Positions 8,741-16,922 of a DNA stretch of 64,000 bases are shown piece after piece (the stretch's first letter is position 1; each line of letters begins with the position of its first letter). Origin of the DNA: an uncultured Paracoccaceae bacterium (GTDB lineage Bacteria; Pseudomonadota; Alphaproteobacteria; Rhodobacterales; Rhodobacteraceae); assembly GCA_947488175.1 (NCBI GenBank), contig CANKYO010000004.1, forward strand, positions 248,001 to 312,000, read 5' to 3'. Position numbers and translations under genes: made by a program. The notes beneath the pieces were generated by a model. The model had not been told where the DNA came from and ran no database searches. It saw only the letters and a program-made list of their open reading frames with translations.

Positions 8741-9358
8741 TTAAGGCGCGGACAGGCTTCCCTCACCAACCACCGTCACTACTGCGTCAGTGATCGTCCC
8801 ATTGTAATTCACCTGCGCTTCAAGCGCGGATCCGGCGATGGCCGTAACCGGGTTGCCCAGGAAATCGCCGGTCACCGTCCCGTCGAGAATGAATGACTGC
8901 CCAGTCGCGGTCAGCGCCCCTGAATAATCAAGCGACCATTCATTGCCGGGGCCGATGCTGCCATCGCTGATGGTCGCACTTCCACTATAGTTCCGCAGCA
9001 CACCATCAGCACCGGTGCCAAAAAAATTGCCAAAGGTCCCGGTGACCGGTTCGGCCCCTTCAAAATCCATGGTGATTGTCGCGTCGCCCGCCAAGACAGA
9101 TGTGGCCGGGCTCGTCTCGGCCCGGATTGTAACCGATCCGGTGAAATCGGCGGTGCCGGTTGCGGGTATATTGCCCGCCTCGGTCATGGGCATACCCATA
9201 ACACCCGCGCCCGGGTCACCCAGCACGCGCAAGCGTTGGGATTCGTAGATATCAATGCGCGATAGGCGCGGATCAATCCCGCTACCACCGCCATCACCAC
9301 CGCCACCACCGCCGCAGCCCATCAGCGGCAGCAGGGCGGCCATCACCATGACCCGCAT
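8741..9358 (-). CDS. Lipoprotein with TbpB-like beta-barrel pattern (paralog 2)
   Basis: A 205-residue lipoprotein with lipobox LMGC followed by a glycine-rich tether (GGGGGGDGGGSG). The barrel-type pattern follows: GTADFTGSVTI, LAGDATITMDF, VTGTFGNFFG, NYSGSATISDGSIGP, GTVTGDFLGN and AIAGSALEAQV. ATG 9358, five bases after an AGGGG site, is preferred to the GTG just upstream. It lies immediately downstream of paralog 1's start in the same orientation order, so the two could share a transcript, and it is divergent from prfC. Confidence 0.78.
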   Translation of the reverse strand: MRVMVMAALLPLMGCGGGGGGDGGGSGIDPRLSRIDIYESQRLRVLGDPGAGVMGMPMTEAGNIPATGTADFTGSVTIRAETSPATSVLAGDATITMDFEGAEPVTGTFGNFFGTGADGVLRNYSGSATISDGSIGPGNEWSLDYSGALTATGQSFILDGTVTGDFLGNPVTAIAGSALEAQVNYNGTITDAVVTVVGEGSLSAP

Positions 9359-9469
9359 CACTGCCCCTTGGTTTCAGACCTGTGCCCTCGTGCTATCAGC
9401 AAAACCCAAAGCTTCGGTTAAGCGCGCCCCGCATTGCCCTTTGCCTGCCAACCGCATAAAGCGTGCCAC

Positions 9470-11065
9470 ATGACAAATCGCCCCGCACTGCCCCCCGAAA
9501 TCGCCCGCCGCCGGACCTTTGCGATCATCTCGCACCCGGACGCGGGCAAGACGACCCTGACAGAGAAATTCCTTCTTTATGGCGGCGCCATTCAGATGGC
9601 CGGACAGGTACGCGCCAAAGGCGAGGCGCGGCGCACACGGTCGGATTTCATGCAGATGGAAAAGGACCGGGGAATCTCTGTCTCGGCCTCGGCCATGTCG
9701 TTTGATTTCGAAAAATACCGGTTCAATCTGGTCGACACACCCGGCCACTCGGATTTCTCGGAAGATACGTATCGGACGCTAACTGCGGTCGATGCGGCCG
9801 TCATGGTCATCGACGGGGCCAAGGGGGTCGAAAGCCAGACGCAAAAGCTGTTCGAGGTGTGCCGCCTGCGCGACCTGCCCATCCTGACCTTCTGCAACAA
9901 GATGGACCGCGAAAGCCGCGATACGTTTGAGATCATTGACGAAATTCAGGAAAACCTGGCGATTGACGTCACCCCCGCTGCCTGGCCCATCGGTGTCGGG
10001 CGCGATTTCATCGGCACCTACGACATTCTGCGCGACCGGCTGGAACTGATGGACCGCGCCGACCGCAACAAGATCGCCGAAAGCATTGAGATCAACGGGC
10101 TGGACGATCCGAAACTGGCCGAACATGTGCCGGCTCACCTGCTGGAGAAATTCCTCGAAGAGATCGAGATGGCCAAGGAACTCCTGCCATCTCTGGACCA
10201 TGAGGCGGTGCTGAACGGGTCGATGACACCAATCTGGTTCGGCTCGGCCATCAACTCTTTCGGGGTCAAGGAACTGATGGACGGAATAGGCACCTACGGG
10301 CCGGAACCACAGGTGCAAACGGCACAGCCGCGCAATGTGGCCCCCGAAGAACCCAAAGTGGCCGGTTTCGTGTTCAAAGTACAGGCCAATATGGACCCCA
10401 AACACCGGGACAGAGTGGCCTTTCTTCGCCTCGCCTCGGGCCATTTCGAACGTGGCATGAAGCTGACCCATGTGCGGTCGAAAAAGCAGATGGCGATCAC
10501 CAATCCGGTGCTGTTTCTGGCCGCCGACCGGGAATTGGCAGAAGAAGCCTGGGCCGGCGATATCATCGGCATCCCCAATCACGGGCAATTGCGCATCGGC
10601 GACACGCTAACCGAAGGCGAGGCTATCCGGGTGACCGGCATTCCCTCCTTCGCACCGGAACTGCTGCAAACCTGCCGGGCGGGCGACCCGATGAAGGCCA
10701 AGCATCTGGAAAAGGCGCTGATGCAATTTGCCGAGGAAGGGGCGGCCAAAGTGTTCAAGCCCACCTTCGGGTCCGGCTTTATCGTCGGCGTCGTCGGCGC
10801 GCTGCAATTCGAGGTTCTGGCCTCCCGGATCGAGATGGAATATGGACTGCCCGTGCGGTTTGAACCGTCACAATTCACCTCTGCCCGCTGGGTATCCGGC
10901 AGCAAGGACGCGGTCGAAAAATTCGCCGCCGCCAACAAACAGCATATCGCCACCGATAATGACGGCGACACCGTGTACCTGACACGCCTGCAATGGGACA
11001 TTGACAGGGTCGGCCGCGACTATCCCGACGTGACCCTGACAGCGACGAAAGAGATGATGGTGTAA
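9470..11065 (+). CDS. prfC: Peptide chain release factor 3
   Basis: RF3 is the GTPase that recycles RF1/RF2 from the ribosome after termination. The 531 residues match the usual 525-535. G1 SHPDAGKTT is near residue 22, the switch II motif VDTPGHSDF near 84 and G4 NKMD near 142. The RF3-specific ERDRGISVSASAM-type block appears as KDRGISVSASAM, and the C-terminal domain is complete. ATG 9470 (MTNRPALPPEIARRR) is chosen over an upstream in-frame codon that would add 12 unconserved residues. It sits alone between two pairs of lipoprotein genes. Confidence 0.96.
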   Translation: MTNRPALPPEIARRRTFAIISHPDAGKTTLTEKFLLYGGAIQMAGQVRAKGEARRTRSDFMQMEKDRGISVSASAMSFDFEKYRFNLVDTPGHSDFSEDTYRTLTAVDAAVMVIDGAKGVESQTQKLFEVCRLRDLPILTFCNKMDRESRDTFEIIDEIQENLAIDVTPAAWPIGVGRDFIGTYDILRDRLELMDRADRNKIAESIEINGLDDPKLAEHVPAHLLEKFLEEIEMAKELLPSLDHEAVLNGSMTPIWFGSAINSFGVKELMDGIGTYGPEPQVQTAQPRNVAPEEPKVAGFVFKVQANMDPKHRDRVAFLRLASGHFERGMKLTHVRSKKQMAITNPVLFLAADRELAEEAWAGDIIGIPNHGQLRIGDTLTEGEAIRVTGIPSFAPELLQTCRAGDPMKAKHLEKALMQFAEEGAAKVFKPTFGSGFIVGVVGALQFEVLASRIEMEYGLPVRFEPSQFTSARWVSGSKDAVEKFAAANKQHIATDNDGDTVYLTRLQWDIDRVGRDYPDVTLTATKEMMV

Positions 11066-11154
11066 GGGTCCGTTGACACGCCTCTTACCAATTTACTTTC
11101 CGAACTGCTCATGCAATTTATCCGTGTGGGGCGTAGACTAAGGTGAGTTTCTCA

Positions 11155-11757
11155 ATGACTTTCATTCGAACAATTTGTGTAGTGTGTGTGGCGGGTTTGG
11201 CCGGCTGCGGCGGCGGAAGTAGTGGCGCCGACGCGGTGTCGTATTCCGATCTTGATACACGTTACTTTGAAATTGCAGACCAGTTCAGCCGTGAAGTTGC
11301 AAATATTACAGACCCCATGACCCTGCGCGATACTGGCAGCGTGGGATATGTCGGAGTAATTGGCTTTCAGGCTCAACAACCCGGCGAAGAGCGCCTTGAG
11401 CTTCTTGGCGATCTGAGATTGACTGCTAATTTCCAAGATGACGAAATAACGGGCAGCGCAACTAATTTCGCGGACGAAAACGAAGCGATCTATTCCGGCA
11501 CAATGACAATCAGCAATGGCGGCATCAACCGCGCAGCCGACGTCACTACGAATTATACCTTTGGGGCCGATGTTGACGCCACGTTGACGACCGCCGACCG
11601 GACAATCAGCACAGATAACATGATCATACTTGGTGATTTTTACGGCGGCGCAGAACAGTTCATTTCAGGTCGTCTGGATGGTCAGATCATCACAACGGAT
11701 GGCCCACCCATCATGATTGACAGCGGTAACAGCTACTTTGTTGGTGAGGCGCGCTAA
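11155..11757 (+). CDS. Lipoprotein with TbpB-like beta-barrel pattern (paralog 3)
   Basis: A 200-residue lipoprotein with lipobox LAGC followed by GGGSSGAD. It has the clearest barrel signature of the group: SVGYVGVIGFQ, LELLGDLRLTANFQDDEI, TGSATNFADE, YSGTMTISNGGIN, a DVDATLTT strand, ILGDFYGGAEQFISGRLDGQ. ATG 11155 has an AAGGTG site ten bases upstream; a GTG at 11143 is the alternative. The gene is visibly less GC-rich than prfC, which suggests relaxed or foreign composition. Confidence 0.8.
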   Translation: MTFIRTICVVCVAGLAGCGGGSSGADAVSYSDLDTRYFEIADQFSREVANITDPMTLRDTGSVGYVGVIGFQAQQPGEERLELLGDLRLTANFQDDEITGSATNFADENEAIYSGTMTISNGGINRAADVTTNYTFGADVDATLTTADRTISTDNMIILGDFYGGAEQFISGRLDGQIITTDGPPIMIDSGNSYFVGEAR

Positions 11758-11906
11758 CCTCTCGCAGACGCCTGCAGAACGGTCGTGATGCCTGATTGAC
11801 AGATGCAATGAAATTGGGAGCGGCGGTTGTGCCGCCCCTGTTGCCTTCGCAATCGGTCAGCTCACCAATCAACGTTTGATTAACCGTTTTGACCGACATC
11901 TCAGGC

Positions 11907-12380
11907 ATGCGGTTTCTTGCCCTTTCTCTGCTTGTCTGCCTTGCGGGCTGCGCACCCGGTGCGGATATCATCAGCCGGTATGACGACTGGACCGGCTTCA
12001 ATGAATTCTACACGCCAGAATACGAGATTTTTCGTGATCGTAAGGCGATCATGGTGGTTCGCCCTGTTATTATCGAACGCGGCGGCACGCGCGCCTATGG
12101 CGTGCTGATCAATATCCGTCGCCGCGTCCCCAATGGCCCGATTGTCGAGGCGATGTATTCAGGCAATGTTCAACTGCAATATCAACGGCATGACCGGTTG
12201 CTGACCCATTGCATCGACGGCTGCCAACGGGCCGAGGTGGGGGTGATCCACCTGACCGAGGCCGCATTTCGCACCGCCGCCCGCACCGGCCTGCCTCTGC
12301 GGGTTCAGGGACGGCGCGGGCGATATGAAGGCATCGTGCCCGGTATTCTGTTCCGGCAGGTGCTAAATAGGCCACGGTAA
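11907..12380 (+). CDS. Predicted lipoprotein, unknown family
   Basis: A 157-residue predicted lipoprotein from ATG 11907: MRFLALSLLVCLAGCAPGAD gives a short signal and lipobox LAGC. The mature part has alternating polar and hydrophobic strands (FRDRKAIMVVRPVII, YGVLINIRRRVPNG) and two close cysteines in HCIDGCQRAE. It does not show the barrel motifs of its four lipoprotein neighbours and I do not recognise it. It stands between paralogs 3 and 4 in the same orientation. Confidence 0.7.
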   Translation: MRFLALSLLVCLAGCAPGADIISRYDDWTGFNEFYTPEYEIFRDRKAIMVVRPVIIERGGTRAYGVLINIRRRVPNGPIVEAMYSGNVQLQYQRHDRLLTHCIDGCQRAEVGVIHLTEAAFRTAARTGLPLRVQGRRGRYEGIVPGILFRQVLNRPR

Positions 12381-12479
12381 GCGCGAGCGGCAAATATCGC
12401 CACTCCGTCAAAGCCCCTCTTGTATTGCCGCCGCAGCTTCGCCAACATGAGGTGGGTATATTTACGGGGGTAAATTGAC

Positions 12480-13112
12480 ATGAAAACTGTATTGAAAGTG
12501 ATTTTAGTCGGAGCGTCGGGTGCTGCGCTAAGTGCATGTGGGAGCAGTGGTGGTGATGGGCCAGATCCTTTGACCTTCGCCGAACTAGCTGCCGAGGAAG
12601 ACATTCTGCGAAATGACACTGGCGGATTGACAGTTGTCGAGCCAATGAACCTGCCCGATGGCCCGACAGCAGGCAGTGCAACTTATAATGGAACGCTGGG
12701 ATTCATTCTTGACGAAAATGGTGCTGACGAAGTCCAGTTCCTAAGTGATTTGACACTCACAGCCAACTTCGTTGCCGACACTATCAGCGGAAATGCCAGC
12801 AACTTTGTTGACTCAAGCGAAGAGCAATATACTGGGTCCCTGTCGCTTGAACGTGGTGTGATCGATCGGAACACCGACACTACTTTGAATTATACGTTCA
12901 ACGCAGATTTGGAAGGGACCCTTACGAATAATGGCGACCAGTATGAGTCATTTGCAGAAATCCGCGGCGAATTTCTTGGGGCTTCGGCATCGGGCCCGGA
13001 TACACATGTCTCTGGCGCAGTTACGGGCACAATTGTCAAAAACAATAACGCTCTCGCAATCGTAAATGAAGGTATGGCGCCGGTTGACAACATCTTTTAC
13101 GCATCCCGATGA
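12480..13112 (+). CDS. Lipoprotein with TbpB-like beta-barrel pattern (paralog 4)
   Basis: A 210-residue lipoprotein with signal MKTVLKVILVGASGAALSAC and a G/S-rich tether (GSSGGDG). The motif order matches paralog 3 closely: SATYNGTLGFI, VQFLSDLTLTANFVADTI, SGNASNFVDS, YTGSLSLERGVIDRN, GTLTNNGDQ, IRGEFLGA and HVSGAVTGTI. A GGGGG run 9-13 bases upstream supports ATG 12480. Composition is AT-richer than the surrounding housekeeping genes. Paralogs 3 and 4 look closer to each other than to 1 and 2. Confidence 0.8.
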   Translation: MKTVLKVILVGASGAALSACGSSGGDGPDPLTFAELAAEEDILRNDTGGLTVVEPMNLPDGPTAGSATYNGTLGFILDENGADEVQFLSDLTLTANFVADTISGNASNFVDSSEEQYTGSLSLERGVIDRNTDTTLNYTFNADLEGTLTNNGDQYESFAEIRGEFLGASASGPDTHVSGAVTGTIVKNNNALAIVNEGMAPVDNIFYASR

Positions 13113-13154
13113 AGTGATTTGTCCTTGCCTTGGCCCTGCGCATGAGAGGTCGCT

Positions 13155-13772
13155 ATGCCCCTCCAAAACCGCGTACTGCCAACGGGCGAGATTGTCTCAG
13201 ATCCCGCCCGTGGCACGCTGACCGGTAACCGTGGGATCATCCATCGCGATAACCGCACCCTTGGCACCGCACGCTGGTCGCATCATGCTTGGATCTGCTG
13301 CACGCTGGACTGGCAGGGGCGCAAGCGACAGGTGATGACAGGCCGCAAATGGACGGAGCTGTTCTTTCTGGACGAGGCTGTGGCCTCTGCCGCAGGCCAC
13401 CGCCCTTGTGGCTATTGCCGGCGTGACGCCTATGACCGCTTTGCCGATGCCTGGGCCGCCCATACCGGAACCCGCCCCAAGGCGCCGCAGATGGACAAGG
13501 TGCTTCATGCCGCACGCGTGACAACCCGAAGCCGGACACAGCGGGTGCATCACGCGCCCATGGCTGACCTGCCGACTGGAACGATGATCGACCATGCCGG
13601 GCGTGCCCATCTGGTCTCTGACCAACATCTGCACCCCTACACGCCAGCAGGCTATGGCCCTGCCATCGACAGACCGGGCACGGGCATGGCAACCGTCCTG
13701 ACACCCGCCCCGACGCTGGCCGTTCTGGCGAAAGCCTATCGTCCCACGATCCACCCGACGGCGGGCTTGTAA
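13155..13772 (+). CDS. Conserved hypothetical with CxxC motif
   Basis: A 205-residue protein I recognise only as a conserved alphaproteobacterial hypothetical. It opens MPLQNRVLPTGEIVSDPARG. The centre holds ELFFLDEAVASAAGHRPCGYC followed by RRDAYDRFADAW, where the two Cys (CGYC) plus nearby His could bind a metal. No signal peptide or membrane helix is visible, so it is probably cytoplasmic. A GAGAGG site at 13144-13149 supports ATG 13155. Its function is not known to me. Confidence 0.75.
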   Translation: MPLQNRVLPTGEIVSDPARGTLTGNRGIIHRDNRTLGTARWSHHAWICCTLDWQGRKRQVMTGRKWTELFFLDEAVASAAGHRPCGYCRRDAYDRFADAWAAHTGTRPKAPQMDKVLHAARVTTRSRTQRVHHAPMADLPTGTMIDHAGRAHLVSDQHLHPYTPAGYGPAIDRPGTGMATVLTPAPTLAVLAKAYRPTIHPTAGL

Positions 13773-13822
13773 GGGATGGCGCGGCCCCCGATACTGGGGC
13801 CAATCACCGGCAGAGGGGCCAG

Positions 13823-14566
13823 ATGACCAAGAATGATGAAACCTTTCCCGGCGGGATCCGCACCCTGCTGCCGCAATACCAGAAACGGCGGTCGCTGCTG
13901 ACCCATGAAGCGGGCGAGAATCTGGCCCCGATAGACGTAGATTTCAAGGCGCTCGCCACCCAGCCACTGCCCCCGCAAATCAACCCGCGCCCCGACGGGC
14001 TCAGCCGGGTCGCGAAGAAACGGCACATGCTGCTGGGGGAACTGGCGGGGCATAGCGAACTGGCCCTGTTGCATGGGTTGCTGATCTCGCATTTGCGTAA
14101 GCACACCTATCCCGATCACACCCCTGCCCTGTTCCTGCGGCTCTGGGCCGAGGAAGAGGATTGGCTGCTCGACAACCTGCCCACCCGCTGGTTGATCTCG
14201 GCGATCATCACCTTCGCCGATCATGGGCAGGACGAGGCGGACCGGAAGCTCGCCGAATCCTTCAACATCCTGTTTTCGCTGATGAAAATATACGAGGCGG
14301 AGCGGGCCTTTTCCGGCCTGCCCCCGCAGGAGCCGTTCAGGATCAAGGACCGCAACAAAGCCCCTCTGCCCATGGGGATGCGGGATTTTTCCGTCCTCAA
14401 GGGCGATCTGGAGGCGCATCTGCTGGCCCCCCTATGGCGCGACGCGAAACATGCACCCGCCACGGGGCGGTTGGCACGGCACCTGCTGACGGCGCTGAAC
14501 CACGACGACGGCACCGTCTTTCGCCGCTTTGCCCATATGCGCCACGCGGCGGAAAAGGCCAGATGA
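13823..14566 (+). CDS. Conserved hypothetical, helical, soluble
   Basis: A 247-residue soluble protein without signal or membrane segments, rich in predicted helix, for example MLLGELAGHSELALLHGLLISHL. Conserved-looking blocks include LFLRLWAEEEDWLLDNLPTR near residue 105 and NILFSLMKIYEAE near 150. A GAGGGG-type site precedes ATG 13823. It lies 50 bp after the CxxC protein in the same orientation and may share its transcript. No function can be assigned. Confidence 0.75.
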   Translation: MTKNDETFPGGIRTLLPQYQKRRSLLTHEAGENLAPIDVDFKALATQPLPPQINPRPDGLSRVAKKRHMLLGELAGHSELALLHGLLISHLRKHTYPDHTPALFLRLWAEEEDWLLDNLPTRWLISAIITFADHGQDEADRKLAESFNILFSLMKIYEAERAFSGLPPQEPFRIKDRNKAPLPMGMRDFSVLKGDLEAHLLAPLWRDAKHAPATGRLARHLLTALNHDDGTVFRRFAHMRHAAEKAR

Positions 14567-14714
14567 TACGGGACGTTACGGGGGCTGCCGCCTTGACGCA
14601 GCGCAGCAATTCCGCTATCCGCAGCCACGGCCAATCCGGCCCTTGATGCCCGGGACGCGCGGAACTTTGCGTCCTTCTCACCTTTGCGGACCGACCCGCA
14701 GAAACAGGACGTAT

Positions 14715-16151
14715 ATGACCAAATTCTCTGACATGAACCTTGATCCCAAGGTTCTCAAGGCCGTCGCCGAAACCGGCTACGACACCCCCACCCCGATCCA
14801 GGATGGCGCCATCCCGCCCGCGCTCGAAGGGCGCGATGTGCTGGGAATTGCCCAGACCGGCACCGGCAAGACCGCCGCCTTCACCCTGCCGATGATCACC
14901 CTTCTGGGCCGTGGCCGGGCCCGCGCGCGGATGCCCCGTTCGCTGGTGCTGGCCCCCACACGGGAACTGGCGGCGCAAGTGGCCGAGAATTTCGACACCT
15001 ACGCCAAATACACTAAGCTTTCCAAGGCCTTGCTGATCGGTGGGACCAGCTTCAAGGATCAGGACAAGATCATCGACAAGGGCGTCGATGTGCTGATCGC
15101 GACCCCCGGTCGTCTGTTGGATCACCTCGAACGCGGCAAGCTGATCCTGACCGACGTGAAGGTCATGGTGGTGGACGAGGCTGACCGCATGCTCGACATG
15201 GGCTTCATCCCGGATATCGAGGAAATATTCAAACGCACGCCGTTTACGCGCCAGACGCTGTTCTTCAGCGCGACTATGGCGCCCGAGATTGAGCGGATCA
15301 CCAACACATTCCTGTCCAATCCGGCCAAGATCGAAGTGGCCCGTGCGGCCACGACGAATGTGAACATCAAACAGGGCGTCGTGATGTTCAAAGGGTCAGC
15401 GAAACCCAAGGAGCCATCGGAAAAACGTGCCCTGCTGCGTGCGCTGATCGATGCCGAGGGTGACGCCTGCACAAACGCGATCATTTTCTGCAACCGCAAG
15501 TCTGACGTGGATATCGTTGCGAAATCGCTGAACAAATACGGCTATGACGCCGCCGCGATCCACGGCGATCTGGATCAGTCGCACCGGACACGCACGCTGG
15601 ACAAGTTCCGCGATAATGAGCTGCGGTTCCTTGTAGCCTCAGACGTGGCCGCCCGCGGCCTCGACATCCCCGCCGTGACCCATGTATTCAACTTCGACGT
15701 CCCCAGCCATGCCGAAGACTACGTGCACCGGATCGGGCGCACAGGTCGCGCGGGCCGGACCGGCACCGCGATCATGATCTGCATCCCACGGGACGAGAAA
15801 AACCTTGATGACGTCGAACGGCTGGTCAAGGAAAGCATTCCGCGCCTGGACAACCCGATGAAGGGCGCACCGGCCAGGGAAGAGACCAAGACCGAGGAAA
15901 AGCCCAAGCGGACGCGTAATCGCCGGAAAAAAGATGATGAGGGTGAAGCACCCGAGGCGAAACCGGTCGAAAAGCCCGCGCAGGACGAAAGACCGCAGCG
16001 GGATGACAAACCAAGGCGCGAAGAAAAGCCCCGGCAAGAGCGGTCACGCGGCGGACGCGGACGCGGCCGAAACGAGCCTGATGTGGTGGGCATGGGCGAG
16101 GATACGCCCGCGTTCATCGCGATGAGCTTTGAGGAACGGGCGAAAGTATGA
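14715..16151 (+). CDS. DEAD-box RNA helicase, RhlE-like
   Basis: A 478-residue ATP-dependent RNA helicase, with likely roles in ribosome assembly or cold adaptation. Motifs in order: Q-motif TPIQDGAIP, motif I AQTGTGKT, Ia PTRELAAQ, II VVDEADRMLDMGF, III FSATM, then ASDVAARGLDIP and HRIGRTGRAGRTG in the second RecA domain. The last ~90 residues are a charged Lys/Arg/Glu tail ending in an RGGRGRGR-type stretch, which usually binds RNA. ATG 14715 follows an AGGA site at 14706-14709; the reading frame is open further upstream but without homology. Confidence 0.93.
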   Translation: MTKFSDMNLDPKVLKAVAETGYDTPTPIQDGAIPPALEGRDVLGIAQTGTGKTAAFTLPMITLLGRGRARARMPRSLVLAPTRELAAQVAENFDTYAKYTKLSKALLIGGTSFKDQDKIIDKGVDVLIATPGRLLDHLERGKLILTDVKVMVVDEADRMLDMGFIPDIEEIFKRTPFTRQTLFFSATMAPEIERITNTFLSNPAKIEVARAATTNVNIKQGVVMFKGSAKPKEPSEKRALLRALIDAEGDACTNAIIFCNRKSDVDIVAKSLNKYGYDAAAIHGDLDQSHRTRTLDKFRDNELRFLVASDVAARGLDIPAVTHVFNFDVPSHAEDYVHRIGRTGRAGRTGTAIMICIPRDEKNLDDVERLVKESIPRLDNPMKGAPAREETKTEEKPKRTRNRRKKDDEGEAPEAKPVEKPAQDERPQRDDKPRREEKPRQERSRGGRGRGRNEPDVVGMGEDTPAFIAMSFEERAKV

Positions 16152-16155
16152 CAAC

Positions 16156-16175
16156 GGTCGGGGCAAGCCCCGACC
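16156..16175. repeat. REP-like GTAG hairpin (copy 1)
   Basis: Perfect 9-bp inverted repeat, ggtcggggc / gccccgacc, separated by two bases, directly after the helicase stop. Read on the minus strand it is preceded by GTAG (16178-16175), as in bacterial REP sequences. Similar GTAG/GTAA-led hairpins occur at 33804 and 63973. It may stabilise or terminate the helicase transcript. Confidence 0.55.
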
Positions 16176-16208
16176 TACAATGCCTCGCAATTCATTTGCA
16201 CCGACACC

Positions 16209-16225
16209 GCCCGGCAAAGCCGGGC
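16209..16225. repeat. Short GC hairpin
   Basis: A 7-bp perfect stem, gcccggc / gccgggc, with an AAA loop, in the gap after the helicase gene. It abuts the larger palindrome that starts at 16225. No T-run follows, so a classic intrinsic terminator is not supported. Confidence 0.4.
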
Positions 16226-16343
16226 ATCGCCCGACCTCACCCCGGAGGGCGATTTTGCGGCGTTGCAAAAAAGCGCGACGTCGCGTGTTTTGGCAATGCA
16301 GCGCCGTTCATTGATGTCACAACGCCCTCCAGGTCGGGCGATG
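16225..16343. repeat. 119-bp imperfect palindrome between convergent genes
   Basis: The outer arms catcgcccgacct (16225-16237) and aggtcgggcgatg (16331-16343) are perfect 13-bp complements. Next in, ggagggcg (16244-16251) pairs with cgccctcc (16323-16330). The inner arms around 16254-16270 and 16287-16306 pair imperfectly, and cgcgacgtcgcg (16274-16285) is a perfect palindrome near the centre. The whole gap could fold as one long hairpin in RNA from either strand. It lies between the 3' ends of the helicase gene and the gene at 16375. Confidence 0.6.
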
Positions 16344-16374
16344 TCCTACTGTCTGATTGAGCATCTCGCCAAAC

Positions 16375-16875
16375 TTACTTTCGGCTTTTTTCCAGTTTTG
16401 CCAGCACCCGCGTTAGCCTTCTTGTCTGACTGTCCACGCGGTGCCAGTTCCAAGCATTAACTGGGCCAAGTGCTGGCAAGGTTAGCTCCAATGCTTGAGC
16501 GCGTTTGAATGAGTTTGCATTGAATACGGCTTCCAAAACTCCGTCTTCAACTGCTTTGACATGAAAAGTGATCATTCCCCAACCAGAACACCTGTGTCGA
16601 AAGGAGGCTTTCGGAAACTTTTCCGGATTAAGTTCGATGCGTTCTGTTTCTACGTCGGCTCCGAAGTCGTCATAACGAATACCGAGAAACGAATAGTGCC
16701 GTGGTTCCGTGAGGTCGGAAAACAGCTTGTAAAGCACCATCTCCGCATCATCATACTTTTGAATCGTACAATTATTCTCAGAATAGACGTCAAAAACACG
16801 AACCGCGCCGCCATTAAAAATCGCTGTCGCCACCTTTTCCAGTTGATCGCTTGTTATCAGTTTCTTTGCCGGCAA
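16375..16875 (-). CDS. Hypothetical protein, low-GC accessory gene
   Basis: A 166-residue protein starting at TTG 16875 (MPAKKLITSDQLEKVATAIF); an in-frame stop lies just upstream and no ATG or GTG is available nearby. It has no signal or membrane segment. Recognisable pieces are YSFLGIRYDDFGADVETERI and a C-terminal basic helix RRLTRVLAKLEKSRK. Base composition is clearly AT-richer than the flanking helicase and rnj genes, suggesting recent acquisition. I do not recognise the family. Confidence 0.6.
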   Translation of the reverse strand: MPAKKLITSDQLEKVATAIFNGGAVRVFDVYSENNCTIQKYDDAEMVLYKLFSDLTEPRHYSFLGIRYDDFGADVETERIELNPEKFPKASFRHRCSGWGMITFHVKAVEDGVLEAVFNANSFKRAQALELTLPALGPVNAWNWHRVDSQTRRLTRVLAKLEKSRK

Positions 16876-16922
16876 GCCTGACTATCCCTTTATGAGACCC
16901 TTTCGTTCAGGGGCGAAAAAGC

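Noticed and set aside
9779..10588. Minus-strand frame of 269 codons antisense to prfC
   Set aside because: prfC is unambiguous by its GTPase motifs; the antisense product has no supporting feature.
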